DNA from: a virus
Direction: 5' to 3' (one strand)
Length of the DNA stretch: 39,439 nucleotides
IMG/VR virus record: IMGVR_UViG_3300035698_005395
Coordinates: 1-39,439 of that record
Part shown: piece after piece, positions 8,673-16,465 of the stretch
Position numbering within the stretch: the first letter of the stretch is position 1
Layout of the letters: the number at the start of each line of letters is the position of its first letter
Made by a program: the position numbers and the translations under genes
Notes under the pieces: generated by a model
What the model saw: only the letters and a program-made list of their open reading frames with translations
Told to the model about the DNA's origin: nothing
Database searches by the model: none

Positions 8673-9033
8673 GGTGAGGTGTGCTGTATGTAAGTATCAG
8701 GTCAACGCATTTTGTGGTATTAAAAAAAGTAAGGTGGCTCTGAATAAACGTAGGAATTGTGATAAGTTTAAGATTGAGCCTGGCAGGGTACGTCTAAAAG
8801 AGCAGTTGCCCACTACCAGAGGGATACACCACAGCTTACGAAAGGATGCTAAAGCTGATTTTAAGAGGCGTATAAAAGAGGATAGATTAAGAAAGCAGTT
8901 TAGAGATTCTAATGTTTCTGTTTCTACCCCTCATATTGGACCTAGTTACTCTGAGATCCTTAATGCAGACGATGAAAAATATCCGAAAACTGGAGACTTA
9001 AGCAGGTTCACTTCTTCGGCAGAAAAGGAATAG
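8659..9033 (+). CDS. small Cys-containing basic protein, 124 aa
   Basis: The N-terminus carries CAVCKYQ...FCG...NCDKF, a four-cysteine pattern suggesting a small zinc knuckle. A long Lys/Arg-rich helix-like middle (residues about 45-85) and an acidic tail follow. Nucleic-acid binding is plausible but not shown. ATG 8659 has an ideal aaaggagg 8 nt upstream and is preferred over the ATG at 8635. Confidence 0.62.
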   Translation: MAADKVRCAVCKYQVNAFCGIKKSKVALNKRRNCDKFKIEPGRVRLKEQLPTTRGIHHSLRKDAKADFKRRIKEDRLRKQFRDSNVSVSTPHIGPSYSEILNADDEKYPKTGDLSRFTSSAEKE

Positions 9034-9037
9034 GTAT

Positions 9038-9316
9038 ATGAAAAGTATTGAGGTAAGATGCCCATCTTGTAAAGGTCGTTATGAGACCAATGAATTCAAT
9101 ACTAAATTCTATGGGCCTTACATGCGAAGCGATTGCCCTAATTGTGAGGCAACTTACAAGGGTAAGTTTCTAACCTTTGTAGTACGACAATATTATAATG
9201 AGCGTGTAGATGAGAGGGACCGCTTTAATACTTGTAAAAGTATTATTTCTTTGGCACAGGAGATGGATAGCCAATTGAACCCTGAACCTATGAAAGTAAA
9301 GGCTCCAAGCAAATGA
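9038..9316 (+). CDS. zinc-ribbon protein, 92 aa
   Basis: It contains two CxxC pairs (RCPSCKG near residues 7-13 and DCPNCEA near 32-38), the classical zinc-ribbon layout, then a charged tail. No catalytic motif is seen. It overlaps the RNase HII start by 4 nt (ATGA), so the pair is probably co-translated. Confidence 0.65.
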   Translation: MKSIEVRCPSCKGRYETNEFNTKFYGPYMRSDCPNCEATYKGKFLTFVVRQYYNERVDERDRFNTCKSIISLAQEMDSQLNPEPMKVKAPSK

Positions 9317-9930
9317 AATTCGCCACGTATGAATACGAAGATGCTGTAAAGGAAGCTGGTTATAATTATATAGCAGGTGTGGATGAGGTAGGTCGTGGAT
9401 GCTTGGCAGGTCCTGTAGTAGCAGCGGCTGTGGTGGTGCCTGGCAAGTACATGACCAATCTTATAGGCAAGGTTAAGGATTCTAAAGTAATGACGGCTAG
9501 TGCCAGGGATAGAGCTTATGACCTTATAAAAAGTTTTTGTGACGTAGGCTTCGCTATACTGGATAATAACTATATAGATACCTACAATATACTAAAGGCT
9601 TCTAAGGTAGCTATGGAGTTTTCTTTAGAGCAGATCAATTACGATTTTGTTCTGGTCGACGGCAATTTTCTTTTAGATAATATTGATAAGGGGATACAAC
9701 AACCCATAATTAAGGGTGACTCTTTATCAATTTCCATTGCAGCTGCCAGTGTTATTGCTAAGGTTACAAGGGATCGCCTTATGATAGGGCTTCATAAGGA
9801 GTATCCTGAGTTCGGATGGGAGAGAAACAAGGGCTATGGTACTAAAGAACATATAGATGCTTTAAGGAAGTATGGGCATACAGAGTACCACAGAGTAAGT
9901 TTTAAGAAGGTATTACCAGAAAGTTCTTAA
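9313..9930 (+). CDS. rnhB: ribonuclease HII
   Basis: A 205-residue RNase HII that cleaves the RNA strand of RNA-DNA hybrids and single ribonucleotides in DNA, useful for primer removal. GVDEVGRGCLAGPVVAA (residues about 22-38) holds the first Asp-Glu pair and the GRG substrate loop. VKDSK, LVDGN (third Asp) and SISIAAASVIAKVTRD (fourth acidic residue and Lys) follow in the family order, then the C-terminal GYGTKEH and GHTEYHR segments. Full length for the family. It replaces the separate RNase H/exonuclease missing from the neighbouring polymerase. Confidence 0.95.
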   Translation: MKFATYEYEDAVKEAGYNYIAGVDEVGRGCLAGPVVAAAVVVPGKYMTNLIGKVKDSKVMTASARDRAYDLIKSFCDVGFAILDNNYIDTYNILKASKVAMEFSLEQINYDFVLVDGNFLLDNIDKGIQQPIIKGDSLSISIAAASVIAKVTRDRLMIGLHKEYPEFGWERNKGYGTKEHIDALRKYGHTEYHRVSFKKVLPESS

Positions 9931-9932
9931 TA

Positions 9933-9955
9933 AATCTGATTAATGTACTATAATG
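9933..9955 (+). promoter_or_regulatory. promoter of the ATGTACTATA class (family 2, weaker upstream box)
   Basis: ATGTACTATAATG (9943-9955) carries a TATAAT-like hexamer and matches three other copies at 11591, 28182 and 29013. The upstream TTTAATG box of those copies is only loosely represented by TTAAT near 9928-9932. It sits in the 69-nt gap after rnhB. Confidence 0.55.
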
Positions 9956-9960
9956 TATAT

Positions 9961-9974
9961 AGAGGGTAACCTCT
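9961..9974 (+). other. 5'-leader hairpin
   Basis: AGAGG-GTAA-CCTCT forms a perfect 5-bp stem with a GNRA tetraloop (GTAA), right at the expected 5' end of RNA from the promoter at 9943. The same arrangement occurs downstream of the promoter at 11591, suggesting a 5' stabilising element. Confidence 0.55.
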
Positions 9975-9999
9975 AATTCACTTTAGGATGGTAACGGAA

Positions 10000-10266
10000 A
10001 TGGTCAGAATTGAAGGGAACGAAGGTAATACAATATTTTATTCGTGTAGTTGTGGTACTGAAGGCAAGTGTATGGTTAAGCCTATTGGGAGGAGTAAAGC
10101 TATATTAGTAGACATAGGATGTCCCGTCTGTTACTCTAGGGAACGCGTAGTTCTCTTACAGTATGATACCGATGAGGAAAGAGACAGTCTTTTAAACAAT
10201 TTAAATGAGGAAGAGTTATCATGGTCTTTGATATTGTCGAACGAAATCCTAATACAAGGGGGATGA
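10000..10266 (+). CDS. hypothetical Cys-containing protein, about 88 aa
   Basis: Small protein with FYSCSCG and DIGCPVCYS cysteine pairs, again compatible with a zinc ribbon. Function is unknown. ATG 10000 has AGGA at suitable distance, and an in-frame ATG at 9988 is also possible. It is the first gene after the family 2 promoter and leader hairpin. Its stop overlaps an ATG of the next gene (ATGA at 10263). Confidence 0.6.
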   Translation: MVRIEGNEGNTIFYSCSCGTEGKCMVKPIGRSKAILVDIGCPVCYSRERVVLLQYDTDEERDSLLNNLNEEELSWSLILSNEILIQGG

Positions 10267-10268
10267 CC

Positions 10269-10553
10269 ATGGCCAGCAGAAAGCTCTACGATGAACGGGA
10301 GCTTTTTGAAGAGATTAAGTGGTCGATCGAAGAAGTTGGCGGGGAGATAGAAATTATTGACAGATTTCATAATCTTTTCAGAATAATTATAGCTCCAGAA
10401 CTAAAAGAACATGCGAACTTGCTGATACAAGACACGATAGATAAGTACACCGTCAGGAGAGCTAGACTTCATGCGAAGGACCCGTTCACTGGAGTAAAGA
10501 TTTTCATAAAGGACATACAAGGATATAAACAACATGACTATAGTATTAGATGA
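10269..10553 (+). CDS. hypothetical protein, 94 aa
   Basis: An unrecognised, highly charged alpha/beta protein. ATG 10269 lies 6 nt after a run of five G (aaggggg); ATG 10263 overlapping the previous stop is an alternative. The 3' end overlaps the deaminase gene by 20 nt. Confidence 0.58.
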   Translation: MASRKLYDERELFEEIKWSIEEVGGEIEIIDRFHNLFRIIIAPELKEHANLLIQDTIDKYTVRRARLHAKDPFTGVKIFIKDIQGYKQHDYSIR

Positions 10554-11556
10554 TTTCTTTAAGTTTACTTACGAGAAAAGTGGTTTAAATAGAGGTAATG
10601 CTTATTTATATTGTACCAAGGCTTTAGAAAGGTACGATAGGGGCACTCTGAATGATGTGTTTAACGTTTTAAAGGTGGGAAACATGATCAATACCACTTA
10701 TTCGGACGTTAATAATAGGGTTTTTGATGTTATGCCTAGCGTTGATGGAAACAAAGACTACTCTGCTTTAGAACAGAAGCGGGAGGATGTCCTGGCTTTG
10801 TCTTTAGTTTATTTTCAGGAGACACAGCATCCAGATATAGAGCAGTATGTAAGAGCTAAAAGAAATATAGATTTTGAGGTGGCCGCAAATTTATATGGTG
10901 ATGATGTCAGTACTTATTATAGATATAATCATACACTACAAGATGCCAATGTGCAGCATAAGGTCGCCGAGATGAAGAAGGCTGGACTTAAGGATTATAA
11001 TGTTGAGGAAGAACCTAACGTAAGTTGGGACGAGCATTATTTCAATATAGCATTACAAGTTTCCAGAAATTCTAAATGTTTTTCTAGAAAAATTGGAGCC
11101 ATTCTTGTAAGAGATAAGCGTGTGATAAGTACAGGGTATAATGGACCTCCTGAAGGCGTACCCACCTGTGATCACAGATGGTTATTGGATGTTAATTTTT
11201 CCAAGAAGTTCGGCTTCGCGGATCAGTTTGGATGGGATCATGCCGAAGGTAAGTGCCCAAGACAGACCATAGGGTTTAAGTCAGGTAAAGGTATAGAATG
11301 GTGTCCTGCCGTACATGCTGAGGAGAATACTATTTTGAACTGTGCTCGTATGGGTATTGCTTCAAAAAATACTATTATGTATATGACCTGTGGTGTTCCC
11401 TGCTCCAAATGTATGGTTAAAATAATTAATGCTGGGGTCAGCGAGCTCGTAGTTACCAAATTTTCTTACTATGATGAGACCTCACAGTATTTGTTAGAGA
11501 ACAGTGATGTTAAAGTAAGACTGTATGATTTCACATCTATACCAATAGATTTATAA
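10534..11556 (+). CDS. dCMP deaminase with long N-terminal extension
   Basis: A 340-residue protein. The C-terminal 190 residues form a zinc-dependent deoxycytidylate deaminase: SRKIGAILVRD, STGYNGPPEG, the zinc ligand and proton-shuttle motif VHAEEN, and CGVPCSKC with the two remaining zinc cysteines. It converts dCMP to dUMP, complementing the dUTPase and RNR encoded upstream. The first about 150 residues are not part of the usual enzyme of about 150-190 residues and have no motif I recognise. They are helical and charged and could be a regulatory or partner-binding domain. Confidence 0.9.
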   Translation: MTIVLDDFFKFTYEKSGLNRGNAYLYCTKALERYDRGTLNDVFNVLKVGNMINTTYSDVNNRVFDVMPSVDGNKDYSALEQKREDVLALSLVYFQETQHPDIEQYVRAKRNIDFEVAANLYGDDVSTYYRYNHTLQDANVQHKVAEMKKAGLKDYNVEEEPNVSWDEHYFNIALQVSRNSKCFSRKIGAILVRDKRVISTGYNGPPEGVPTCDHRWLLDVNFSKKFGFADQFGWDHAEGKCPRQTIGFKSGKGIEWCPAVHAEENTILNCARMGIASKNTIMYMTCGVPCSKCMVKIINAGVSELVVTKFSYYDETSQYLLENSDVKVRLYDFTSIPIDL

Positions 11557-11572
11557 CTTTTTTAAAAAAATA

Positions 11573-11600
11573 TTTAATGGAATTGGTTTTATGTACTATA
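11573..11600 (+). promoter_or_regulatory. promoter, family 2 (TTTAATG-N11-ATGTACTATA)
   Basis: TTTAATG (11573-11579), exactly 11 nt, then ATGTACTATA (11591-11600), followed by GTGTAAGTAA. Spacing and both boxes match the copies at 28164 and 28995. It drives the isolated, strongly RBS-equipped gene at 11652. Confidence 0.65.
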
Positions 11601-11610
11601 GTGTAAGTAA

Positions 11611-11626
11611 CGGGGTTAATGCCCCG
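11611..11626 (+). other. 5'-leader hairpin
   Basis: CGGGG-TTAATG-CCCCG is a perfect 5-bp GC stem about 10 nt after the -10 box. It has no U run, so it is not a terminator. It probably sits at the RNA 5' end and protects a highly expressed message. Confidence 0.55.
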
Positions 11627-11651
11627 ACAAAAAATTTAGGAGGAGACAACA

Positions 11652-12152
11652 ATGGCATACAATTGGGATTTTTTTCAGGTTCCAGCGACAGGCGTTCCGG
11701 AGCCAGACATTGATGGGGAATACGCGAGGGATACATTAGGTACTCATATTCGTAGAGAATTTGGTACTAGGATTTCGAATTTTGGGGCACAAGTAACCAC
11801 AATCAGAATGAGCGGTGACTATACTAAAACACAGCTCGGTTTCAAAGATAAGGGTGAACTTGAGAATCCAAAGGTTACTTATGGTCTTGGTCTTAACAAC
11901 GATCCAACAGCCAACCATAATCCTTACGTCTGGGGCTCTACTGTTAAATTGACCAGAGATGATGAGATGTTCAAAATGGATATGGATAGTAGACGTGAAA
12001 GAGGTCCTGTTAAACCGGCTTATGATGTAATGGATACCAAAGTGGTTCAGCCAGATACAATGGTAGCACCAGTGAAATATCCTACAGAGGGCTGGCGTTC
12101 ATTTGGTCAGAAATATGATGGTTATGCTGCTTACAATGGTGTATTGAAATAA
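11652..12152 (+). CDS. hypothetical protein, 166 aa, probably highly expressed
   Basis: An acidic-neutral soluble protein rich in Gly, Asp and Tyr. It has its own family 2 promoter, a leader hairpin and a near-perfect ribosome-binding site (aggaggagacaacaATG), so it is probably abundant, for example a structural or DNA-associated protein (inference). A segment GDYTKTQLG...ENP near residues 56-76 resembles GDYTRPTLG...ENP in the protein at 29443. It ends in tandem stops (TAATAA) directly before the next ATG. Confidence 0.65.
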   Translation: MAYNWDFFQVPATGVPEPDIDGEYARDTLGTHIRREFGTRISNFGAQVTTIRMSGDYTKTQLGFKDKGELENPKVTYGLGLNNDPTANHNPYVWGSTVKLTRDDEMFKMDMDSRRERGPVKPAYDVMDTKVVQPDTMVAPVKYPTEGWRSFGQKYDGYAAYNGVLK

Positions 12153-12155
12153 TAA

Positions 12156-12350
12156 ATGGACTTCTGTGCTTGTGAAGATTGGAACATACTAAAGGGTCAG
12201 AATAGGACTCTTTTCGTATGGGACAATAGATACGGATGGATTATAAGATGGGTTGAATTAACAAAGGAAAAGGGCTACTCACAAGCACATGCGTATGGGA
12301 TAAATATCAAGTTCTGTCCCATGTGTGGTAAGATGTTAAAAGGAGTCTAG
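12156..12350 (+). CDS. small zinc-binding protein, 64 aa
   Basis: It begins MDFCACEDW and ends with FCPMCGKML, giving a CxC...CxxC zinc-knuckle pattern found in many small phage proteins. ATG 12156 immediately follows the tandem stops of the previous gene with no clear ribosome-binding site, so re-initiation is likely. Confidence 0.62.
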   Translation: MDFCACEDWNILKGQNRTLFVWDNRYGWIIRWVELTKEKGYSQAHAYGINIKFCPMCGKMLKGV

Positions 12351-12354
12351 TGAT

Positions 12355-12597
12355 ATGCCCCCTGTAGATGAATACGATGGCAATGGTGGGTGGAAAGAGT
12401 GGAGTCAATATGTAAAGTTAGGTATAAGGGATTTACAAACGAAACTTACTATAGTTGAGAAAGATCTGACTAGCATAAAGATTGAACTCGGTGTGTTGAA
12501 AACTAAAATGGCCATGTGGGGTGCTTTAGGGGCTACGGTAGCTACCATAGTTCTTCAACTCCTTTTTGCTTATTTAAGGGTAAAGGGAGGCCTTTAA
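12355..12597 (+). CDS. XhlA-like coiled-coil/membrane protein, possible holin accessory
   Basis: An 80-residue protein. The N-terminal half is polar (DEYDGNGGWKEW), then a heptad-like helix (residues about 25-50) leads into one C-terminal hydrophobic segment (WGALGATVATIVLQLLFAY, about 55-73). This layout matches the haemolysin XhlA family that cooperates with phage holins. No endolysin lies next to it, so assignment to lysis is tentative. Its stop TAA shares a base with the next ATG. Confidence 0.55.
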   Translation: MPPVDEYDGNGGWKEWSQYVKLGIRDLQTKLTIVEKDLTSIKIELGVLKTKMAMWGALGATVATIVLQLLFAYLRVKGGL

Positions 12598-13715
12598 TGA
12601 TAAAGATGATGAATAGGTTCATCGAGAGGTCTGTTTCAATATACTACAAACTCGGAGAAGTGCCTCAAAAACTATTAGGATATTTAGGATTTTCTTTGTT
12701 GCTGTTCTTTAGCTGGCAGTCTTTTGTTGTGTTGGCTCTAGACCCTCTTACAGTAGAAGCTTTACAGAAGGCCCTGTATAATTTTCTAGAATTCTCATTC
12801 TTCATGTCTACTGGAACGGTAGTGTTCTTCATAAGAAGATGGTGGGAAAATAAAACACAGATTGACAAACTCATGCAAGATGACCCTTTTACCAAGATAG
12901 ATGAGTTGGCTAGTATGCTTACGGAAAGAGATGAAGCATTAAGAGAAAGCGAAGCTTTACTCAAGGCAGCAATGGATCAGAGTCAAGCCGGTATAGCTAT
13001 AGCGGATGCACCAGATGGTAGACTGCGTTACGTTAATAAAGCAGGACTAGATATACGAGGGGCACCGGCAGAGGTAGCTTTTGATGACGTAAATAAGGAA
13101 ACATATGTCTCAGCTTGGGATCTTAGATATCTTGACGGCACTCTTTGCGAGAATACTGACGTTCCTTTAACCATAGCTATAAACAAGGGTGAGGTCTGTC
13201 GCAAAGAATTCATTGTAAGAAGACCTAGCGGTGAAGATAGATATATTTTAGCCCACGCGGCTCCGATATTTAATTCTGATGGCCTTGTGACGGCTGGTAT
13301 TGTTGTGTTTTTGGATGTAACAGACCGTAGGGATGCCGAAAGGGCGTTAGAAAGAAGTGAAGAAAAATTTAGAAAAGCTATAGAATACAACACAGACGCT
13401 GTTGTCTTGGTTGACACAAAGGGTGAAGTTCAGTACATTAATAATGCCATGATGACTTTAACAGGACTTGATGAATTAGCCTTGTTAAGTACACAGTTTG
13501 GCTTCCCACTTACTACTGGTGATATAACAAGTGTAGATATTGTAGACAGTTACGGTGTGCCACGTTGTGCTGAAATGCGTGTATCTGAAATAGATTTAGA
13601 AGGTGAGCACTTATATATAGTTTCTTTAAGAGATTTTACAGAGGTACCTGAGCCTTGCGATGGAGAATTAGTTTGTCCAGTAAAGGATTACAGTTATGAA
13701 GATTCTAGTGGTTGA
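12597..13715 (+). CDS. membrane-anchored double-PAS sensor-like protein without kinase domain
   Basis: A 372-residue protein with two N-terminal membrane segments (about 25-47 and 60-78), a charged helical linker (about 84-118) and two PAS domains (about 118-240 and 250-350). Sequences such as AAMDQSQAGIAIADAPDGRLRYVN, FLDVTDRRDAE and IEYNTDAVVLVDTKGEVQYIN are typical PAS and PAC segments. There is no histidine-kinase, GGDEF or HTH domain. It would sit in the inner membrane and sense a ligand or redox state. It overlaps a receiver-domain gene by 20 nt, so the pair is probably a split signalling module. ATG 12597 has a perfect aaagggagg before it. Confidence 0.82.
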   Translation: MIKMMNRFIERSVSIYYKLGEVPQKLLGYLGFSLLLFFSWQSFVVLALDPLTVEALQKALYNFLEFSFFMSTGTVVFFIRRWWENKTQIDKLMQDDPFTKIDELASMLTERDEALRESEALLKAAMDQSQAGIAIADAPDGRLRYVNKAGLDIRGAPAEVAFDDVNKETYVSAWDLRYLDGTLCENTDVPLTIAINKGEVCRKEFIVRRPSGEDRYILAHAAPIFNSDGLVTAGIVVFLDVTDRRDAERALERSEEKFRKAIEYNTDAVVLVDTKGEVQYINNAMMTLTGLDELALLSTQFGFPLTTGDITSVDIVDSYGVPRCAEMRVSEIDLEGEHLYIVSLRDFTEVPEPCDGELVCPVKDYSYEDSSG

Positions 13716-14061
13716 GGATAACCTAGAGCGGATAAAATATTTTATAGAAGTTCTTGGTAAATATAAACTCAAAGTAGTTGACAAAGCTGAAGAGGCTATA
13801 GAATTGTTAAGTACACAAGTTTTTGATATGATTTTTTTGGATAACGATCTAAGGGATGGTGGCTTCGGTGCTGACGTTGCTGCCTACCTCAGCATCGAGT
13901 CGGATAATCCAAACAATAGAGCTAACATTATAATTCATTGTTGGGACGACAGGGCTATAGAGGAAATGAGAAAAAAGTTAGATCCAGTATGTCCTAATGT
14001 AATGAATATAAAATACAGCGAAGCACTTTCTGGTTATTTAGGCTTGACAAATGACAAATAG
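13696..14061 (+). CDS. response-regulator receiver (REC) domain protein, partly degenerate
   Basis: A 121-residue single CheY-like receiver. Visible are ILVVEDN (acidic pocket, E7/D8), the likely phospho-acceptor FLDND (D49) and a final-strand Lys in NIKYSEAL. The conserved Thr/Ser after strand 4 is replaced (IIIHCWDD), so phosphorylation-driven switching may be altered. No output domain is present. It overlaps and is probably co-translated with the PAS protein. The C-terminal GLTNDK codons run into the next promoter. Confidence 0.75.
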   Translation: MKILVVEDNLERIKYFIEVLGKYKLKVVDKAEEAIELLSTQVFDMIFLDNDLRDGGFGADVAAYLSIESDNPNNRANIIIHCWDDRAIEEMRKKLDPVCPNVMNIKYSEALSGYLGLTNDK

Positions 14062-14071
14062 TGCTTATAAT
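14044..14071 (+). promoter_or_regulatory. sigma70-like promoter (family 1)
   Basis: TTGACA (14044-14049), 16 nt ending TGCT, then a perfect TATAAT (14066-14071). It is the best match in the family. It overlaps the end of the receiver gene and drives the operon starting at 14116. Confidence 0.75.
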
Positions 14072-14115
14072 AGAGTATGGGCAGCAGCTGCTCAAACAAT
14101 TTAAGGAGAGAAATA

Positions 14116-14376
14116 ATGCCGAAAGAATTTACAAAGTGTGTGAGAAACGGCGGGAAAGTTAAGACAAAAGATTTGGGCAAGGGTAAGTATATGCATATAT
14201 GTTACGATAAGAAGGGTAACGCATTTGCTGGAGAGGTTTTGACAAAGAAGAAACCAAAGGAACAGTCTATAGAGGTCGCATCGAAAGATAAAAGAACCAC
14301 AGCACAAATGGTTATTACTGCAAAAGCTACTCTCGAAGACGTACAGAGGCTGAAAGAGCATTTTGCTAACCGTTAA
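14116..14376 (+). CDS. hypothetical basic protein, 86 aa
   Basis: Unrecognised Lys-rich protein beginning MPKEFTKCVRNGGKV. ATG 14116 is preferred because taaggagaga lies 7 nt upstream and the transcript from the promoter at 14044 would begin near 14078. The small compact N-terminal part (residues 1-45) may be an SH3-like fold, but that is speculation. Confidence 0.6.
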   Translation: MPKEFTKCVRNGGKVKTKDLGKGKYMHICYDKKGNAFAGEVLTKKKPKEQSIEVASKDKRTTAQMVITAKATLEDVQRLKEHFANR

Positions 14377-14398
14377 CGAGCATTAAAGGAAAAGGAAG

Positions 14399-14584
14399 AT
14401 GATTAAAGTTGAGATTCAATTACATGAAACTTCCCAGCCTGTAGTGTATGCCAGTGTTCTTAACACTTATCAGAAGGGAAGTTTTTTTGTTGTCTATACA
14501 AAGAATGAGAAATCATTCAAGCACCCTATTGACACCATATGGCGTGTAGTAGAGACTTATGGTTATCATGGAGAAGGAGAATAA
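14399..14584 (+). CDS. hypothetical protein, 61 aa
   Basis: A small, probably beta-rich protein (MIKVEIQLHE...) behind aaaggaaaagg. No motif is recognised. The next gene starts with GTG 2 nt after its stop. Confidence 0.55.
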   Translation: MIKVEIQLHETSQPVVYASVLNTYQKGSFFVVYTKNEKSFKHPIDTIWRVVETYGYHGEGE

Positions 14585-14586
14585 TA

Positions 14587-15081
14587 GTGAGTAGATATAT
14601 TGAAGCAGATGATGCGTTGGTCGAGATGTTTTTGAAAGTGCTGGGAAAAAACTTTCCTATGTACCAAAACCTGAATTTCAAACTGATTTATGACACAAAG
14701 AAAAGAATGCGTAGTGGTAAGATAACCTTTGCGACTATGGAATTGGCAAGTGAGAAATTAAAATTTTTCTCAAAGGATAACGTAGCTGTAGAAGGTTATG
14801 ATTATATTTTGACTATGGACCAGAAAGCCTGGGACCTGGGTAACGACGAGACAAGAGAACGTTTAGTACGTCATGAATGTCGTCATGTGTTCGTTGACGA
14901 GGCTGGTAAGTTGAAACTTATAGGCCACGATGTAGAGGACTTTAGAGAAGAGATTAAGCTTAATGCGGATGATCCTGACTGGTCTTTTAAATTAGCCATT
15001 ATTGTTAATGACGTTTACGAACAGGAAAAAGAAATGTCCAAAACGGATAAGGCCTTTAAAAAAGGTATTAAGGGGGAATAA
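14587..15081 (+). CDS. putative phage metallopeptidase (HExxH)
   Basis: A 164-residue protein containing RHECRHVFVDE near residues 97-107, an HExxH zinc-binding motif, with an acidic helix after it. It resembles the putative phage metallopeptidase family of small single-domain proteins whose substrates are unknown. The start is GTG 14587, chosen because the GA-rich ggagaaggaga ribosome-binding site lies just upstream. An upstream ATG at 14539 would overlap the previous gene deeply. Confidence 0.7.
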   Translation: MSRYIEADDALVEMFLKVLGKNFPMYQNLNFKLIYDTKKRMRSGKITFATMELASEKLKFFSKDNVAVEGYDYILTMDQKAWDLGNDETRERLVRHECRHVFVDEAGKLKLIGHDVEDFREEIKLNADDPDWSFKLAIIVNDVYEQEKEMSKTDKAFKKGIKGE

Positions 15082-15083
15082 AA

Positions 15084-15377
15084 ATGGCAGATGAAACTAC
15101 GGCTCCAGAAAAGACTGAAGAGGAACTCCGACAGGAGGTCGCCGAAGCTTGGAGGGGTTATGTAAGAAAAGAAATTAATTCGTATCTAGATTCTTTTTTG
15201 GAAATAGCTGATAAAGGTACTATAGGGGTTAAGTACGCTTTCCGTGAAACTGGTCATAATGAAGATGGAAGTGTCGCAGCGGTTGATATCAAAGAAGCTA
15301 AGGGTGTCCAACTTTTAATAAACTTTGAATTTGAGACACCATTATATTTCACAAATGAAGAGGGCCTTGTAGAGTAA
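15084..15377 (+). CDS. hypothetical acidic protein, 97 aa
   Basis: An acidic protein with an N-terminal helical segment rich in Glu (residues 8-35) and a beta-rich C-terminal half. It directly follows the metallopeptidase-like gene (2-nt gap; RBS aaaggtattaaggggg inside that gene), suggesting a shared function. Family not recognised. Confidence 0.58.
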   Translation: MADETTAPEKTEEELRQEVAEAWRGYVRKEINSYLDSFLEIADKGTIGVKYAFRETGHNEDGSVAAVDIKEAKGVQLLINFEFETPLYFTNEEGLVE

Positions 15378-15405
15378 CTGACCTTTTTGTTTATAGGAGA
15401 CTGTT

Positions 15406-16041
15406 ATGGGTGATGAGAAGGATGGCCTGATATACTTCAGAGATGGTGAGCTTATAGCCGAGAGTGGTGTTGATACCAAGAGTGCTGCTGCTAGAGTATA
15501 CAGCATGGTCATTGACGGCACTAAGGAACTATTTCTTGAGTTAGGACAGGGACATACTCTTTGGGCTCATTCAATGGAATGGGAAGACTATGTATACCAG
15601 CTGTCAGGCCGACCACGTGGCGAATGCTTGGAGATAGGATTAGGTCTAGGCGTTGCCTCAAAATATATATTGTCTTGTCCTAAGGTGGAAAGATTAACCA
15701 CCGTTGAATTGAATAATAATGTTATAGACGTACATAAACAAACTAACCCGATCGATGATAAATGGGGCCTTATATCTTTTAATGACAGACATACCATATT
15801 AAATTCTGAAGGACTTAGTTTTATGTGGGGCATACACGCTAAAAAGAAGTATGATTTCATATTCATTGATTGTTACGACAGAATTGACGAAGAAACTATG
15901 CCATTGATTGCAGATATGGCATTCGCTGCTAAAAGACTTTTAAAAGAAGACGGCGAGGTCGTAGGATGGTTTGACAATGGTACGCCAGAGGAGTTTATTG
16001 CTCCGTTTTTTGGTGTGTTCAAAGATAATTTTGTAGTGTAG
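15406..16041 (+). CDS. spermidine-synthase-like class I methyltransferase-fold protein
   Basis: A 211-residue Rossmann-fold protein with CLEIGLGLGVASKYIL (motif I, residues about 75-90), TTVELNNNVIDVH (acidic residue after strand 2) and YDFIFIDCYD (motif IV). The arrangement is that of polyamine-synthase-like and SAM methyltransferase-like enzymes, although the aminopropyl-acceptor signature is not evident. The substrate is unknown; polyamine or small-molecule modification is possible. ATG 15406 follows ataggagactgtt. Confidence 0.72.
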   Translation: MGDEKDGLIYFRDGELIAESGVDTKSAAARVYSMVIDGTKELFLELGQGHTLWAHSMEWEDYVYQLSGRPRGECLEIGLGLGVASKYILSCPKVERLTTVELNNNVIDVHKQTNPIDDKWGLISFNDRHTILNSEGLSFMWGIHAKKKYDFIFIDCYDRIDEETMPLIADMAFAAKRLLKEDGEVVGWFDNGTPEEFIAPFFGVFKDNFVV

Positions 16042-16051
16042 GAGGGTTAAA

Positions 16052-16465
16052 ATGGAAAATACGTGTTGTAGTAAGGAGATGGACTCCCTTATAGAACGGG
16101 CTTATGCCGCTATGGGTAAGCCTTATGACAAAGGGGCGAAACTCACTACTAAACAGAGAAAGGGGCTTAATAAGGGTACGTTCTGTGGCCCTGGTAGAAG
16201 TTTCCCTGTACCAGACTGTGCCCACTACACCGCAGCTCTTAGGTTACTGAATAGATCTAAATTCTCTTCCTCTACTAAAGCTAAAATTCGTTCTTGTGTT
16301 GTGGCAAAAGGTAAAAAATTAGGCTGTGATGGTACAAAGAAGGAGAAAAGTTCTTTTTTGACTAAAGATATGAAAGAATTGTTTTTACAAGACGGTTGGA
16401 AAGAGACTATGCTTATTGTAGAAGTTGCGGATAAAAACCCTGGAATGGACTTGGAGTTTAACTGA
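16052..16465 (+). CDS. conserved phage protein with FCGPGRSFPV-type domain, 137 aa
   Basis: The centre carries FCGPGRSFPVPDCAHYTAA (about 49-67) followed by a helix and a SCVVAKGKKLGC segment. This Cys-rich signature recurs in phage and bacterial proteins, often as a C-terminal extra domain of larger phage proteins; its function is unknown to me. Here it is nearly stand-alone. ATG 16052 follows aggaggg. The stop overlaps the next ATG (TGATG). Confidence 0.65.
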   Translation: MENTCCSKEMDSLIERAYAAMGKPYDKGAKLTTKQRKGLNKGTFCGPGRSFPVPDCAHYTAALRLLNRSKFSSSTKAKIRSCVVAKGKKLGCDGTKKEKSSFLTKDMKELFLQDGWKETMLIVEVADKNPGMDLEFN

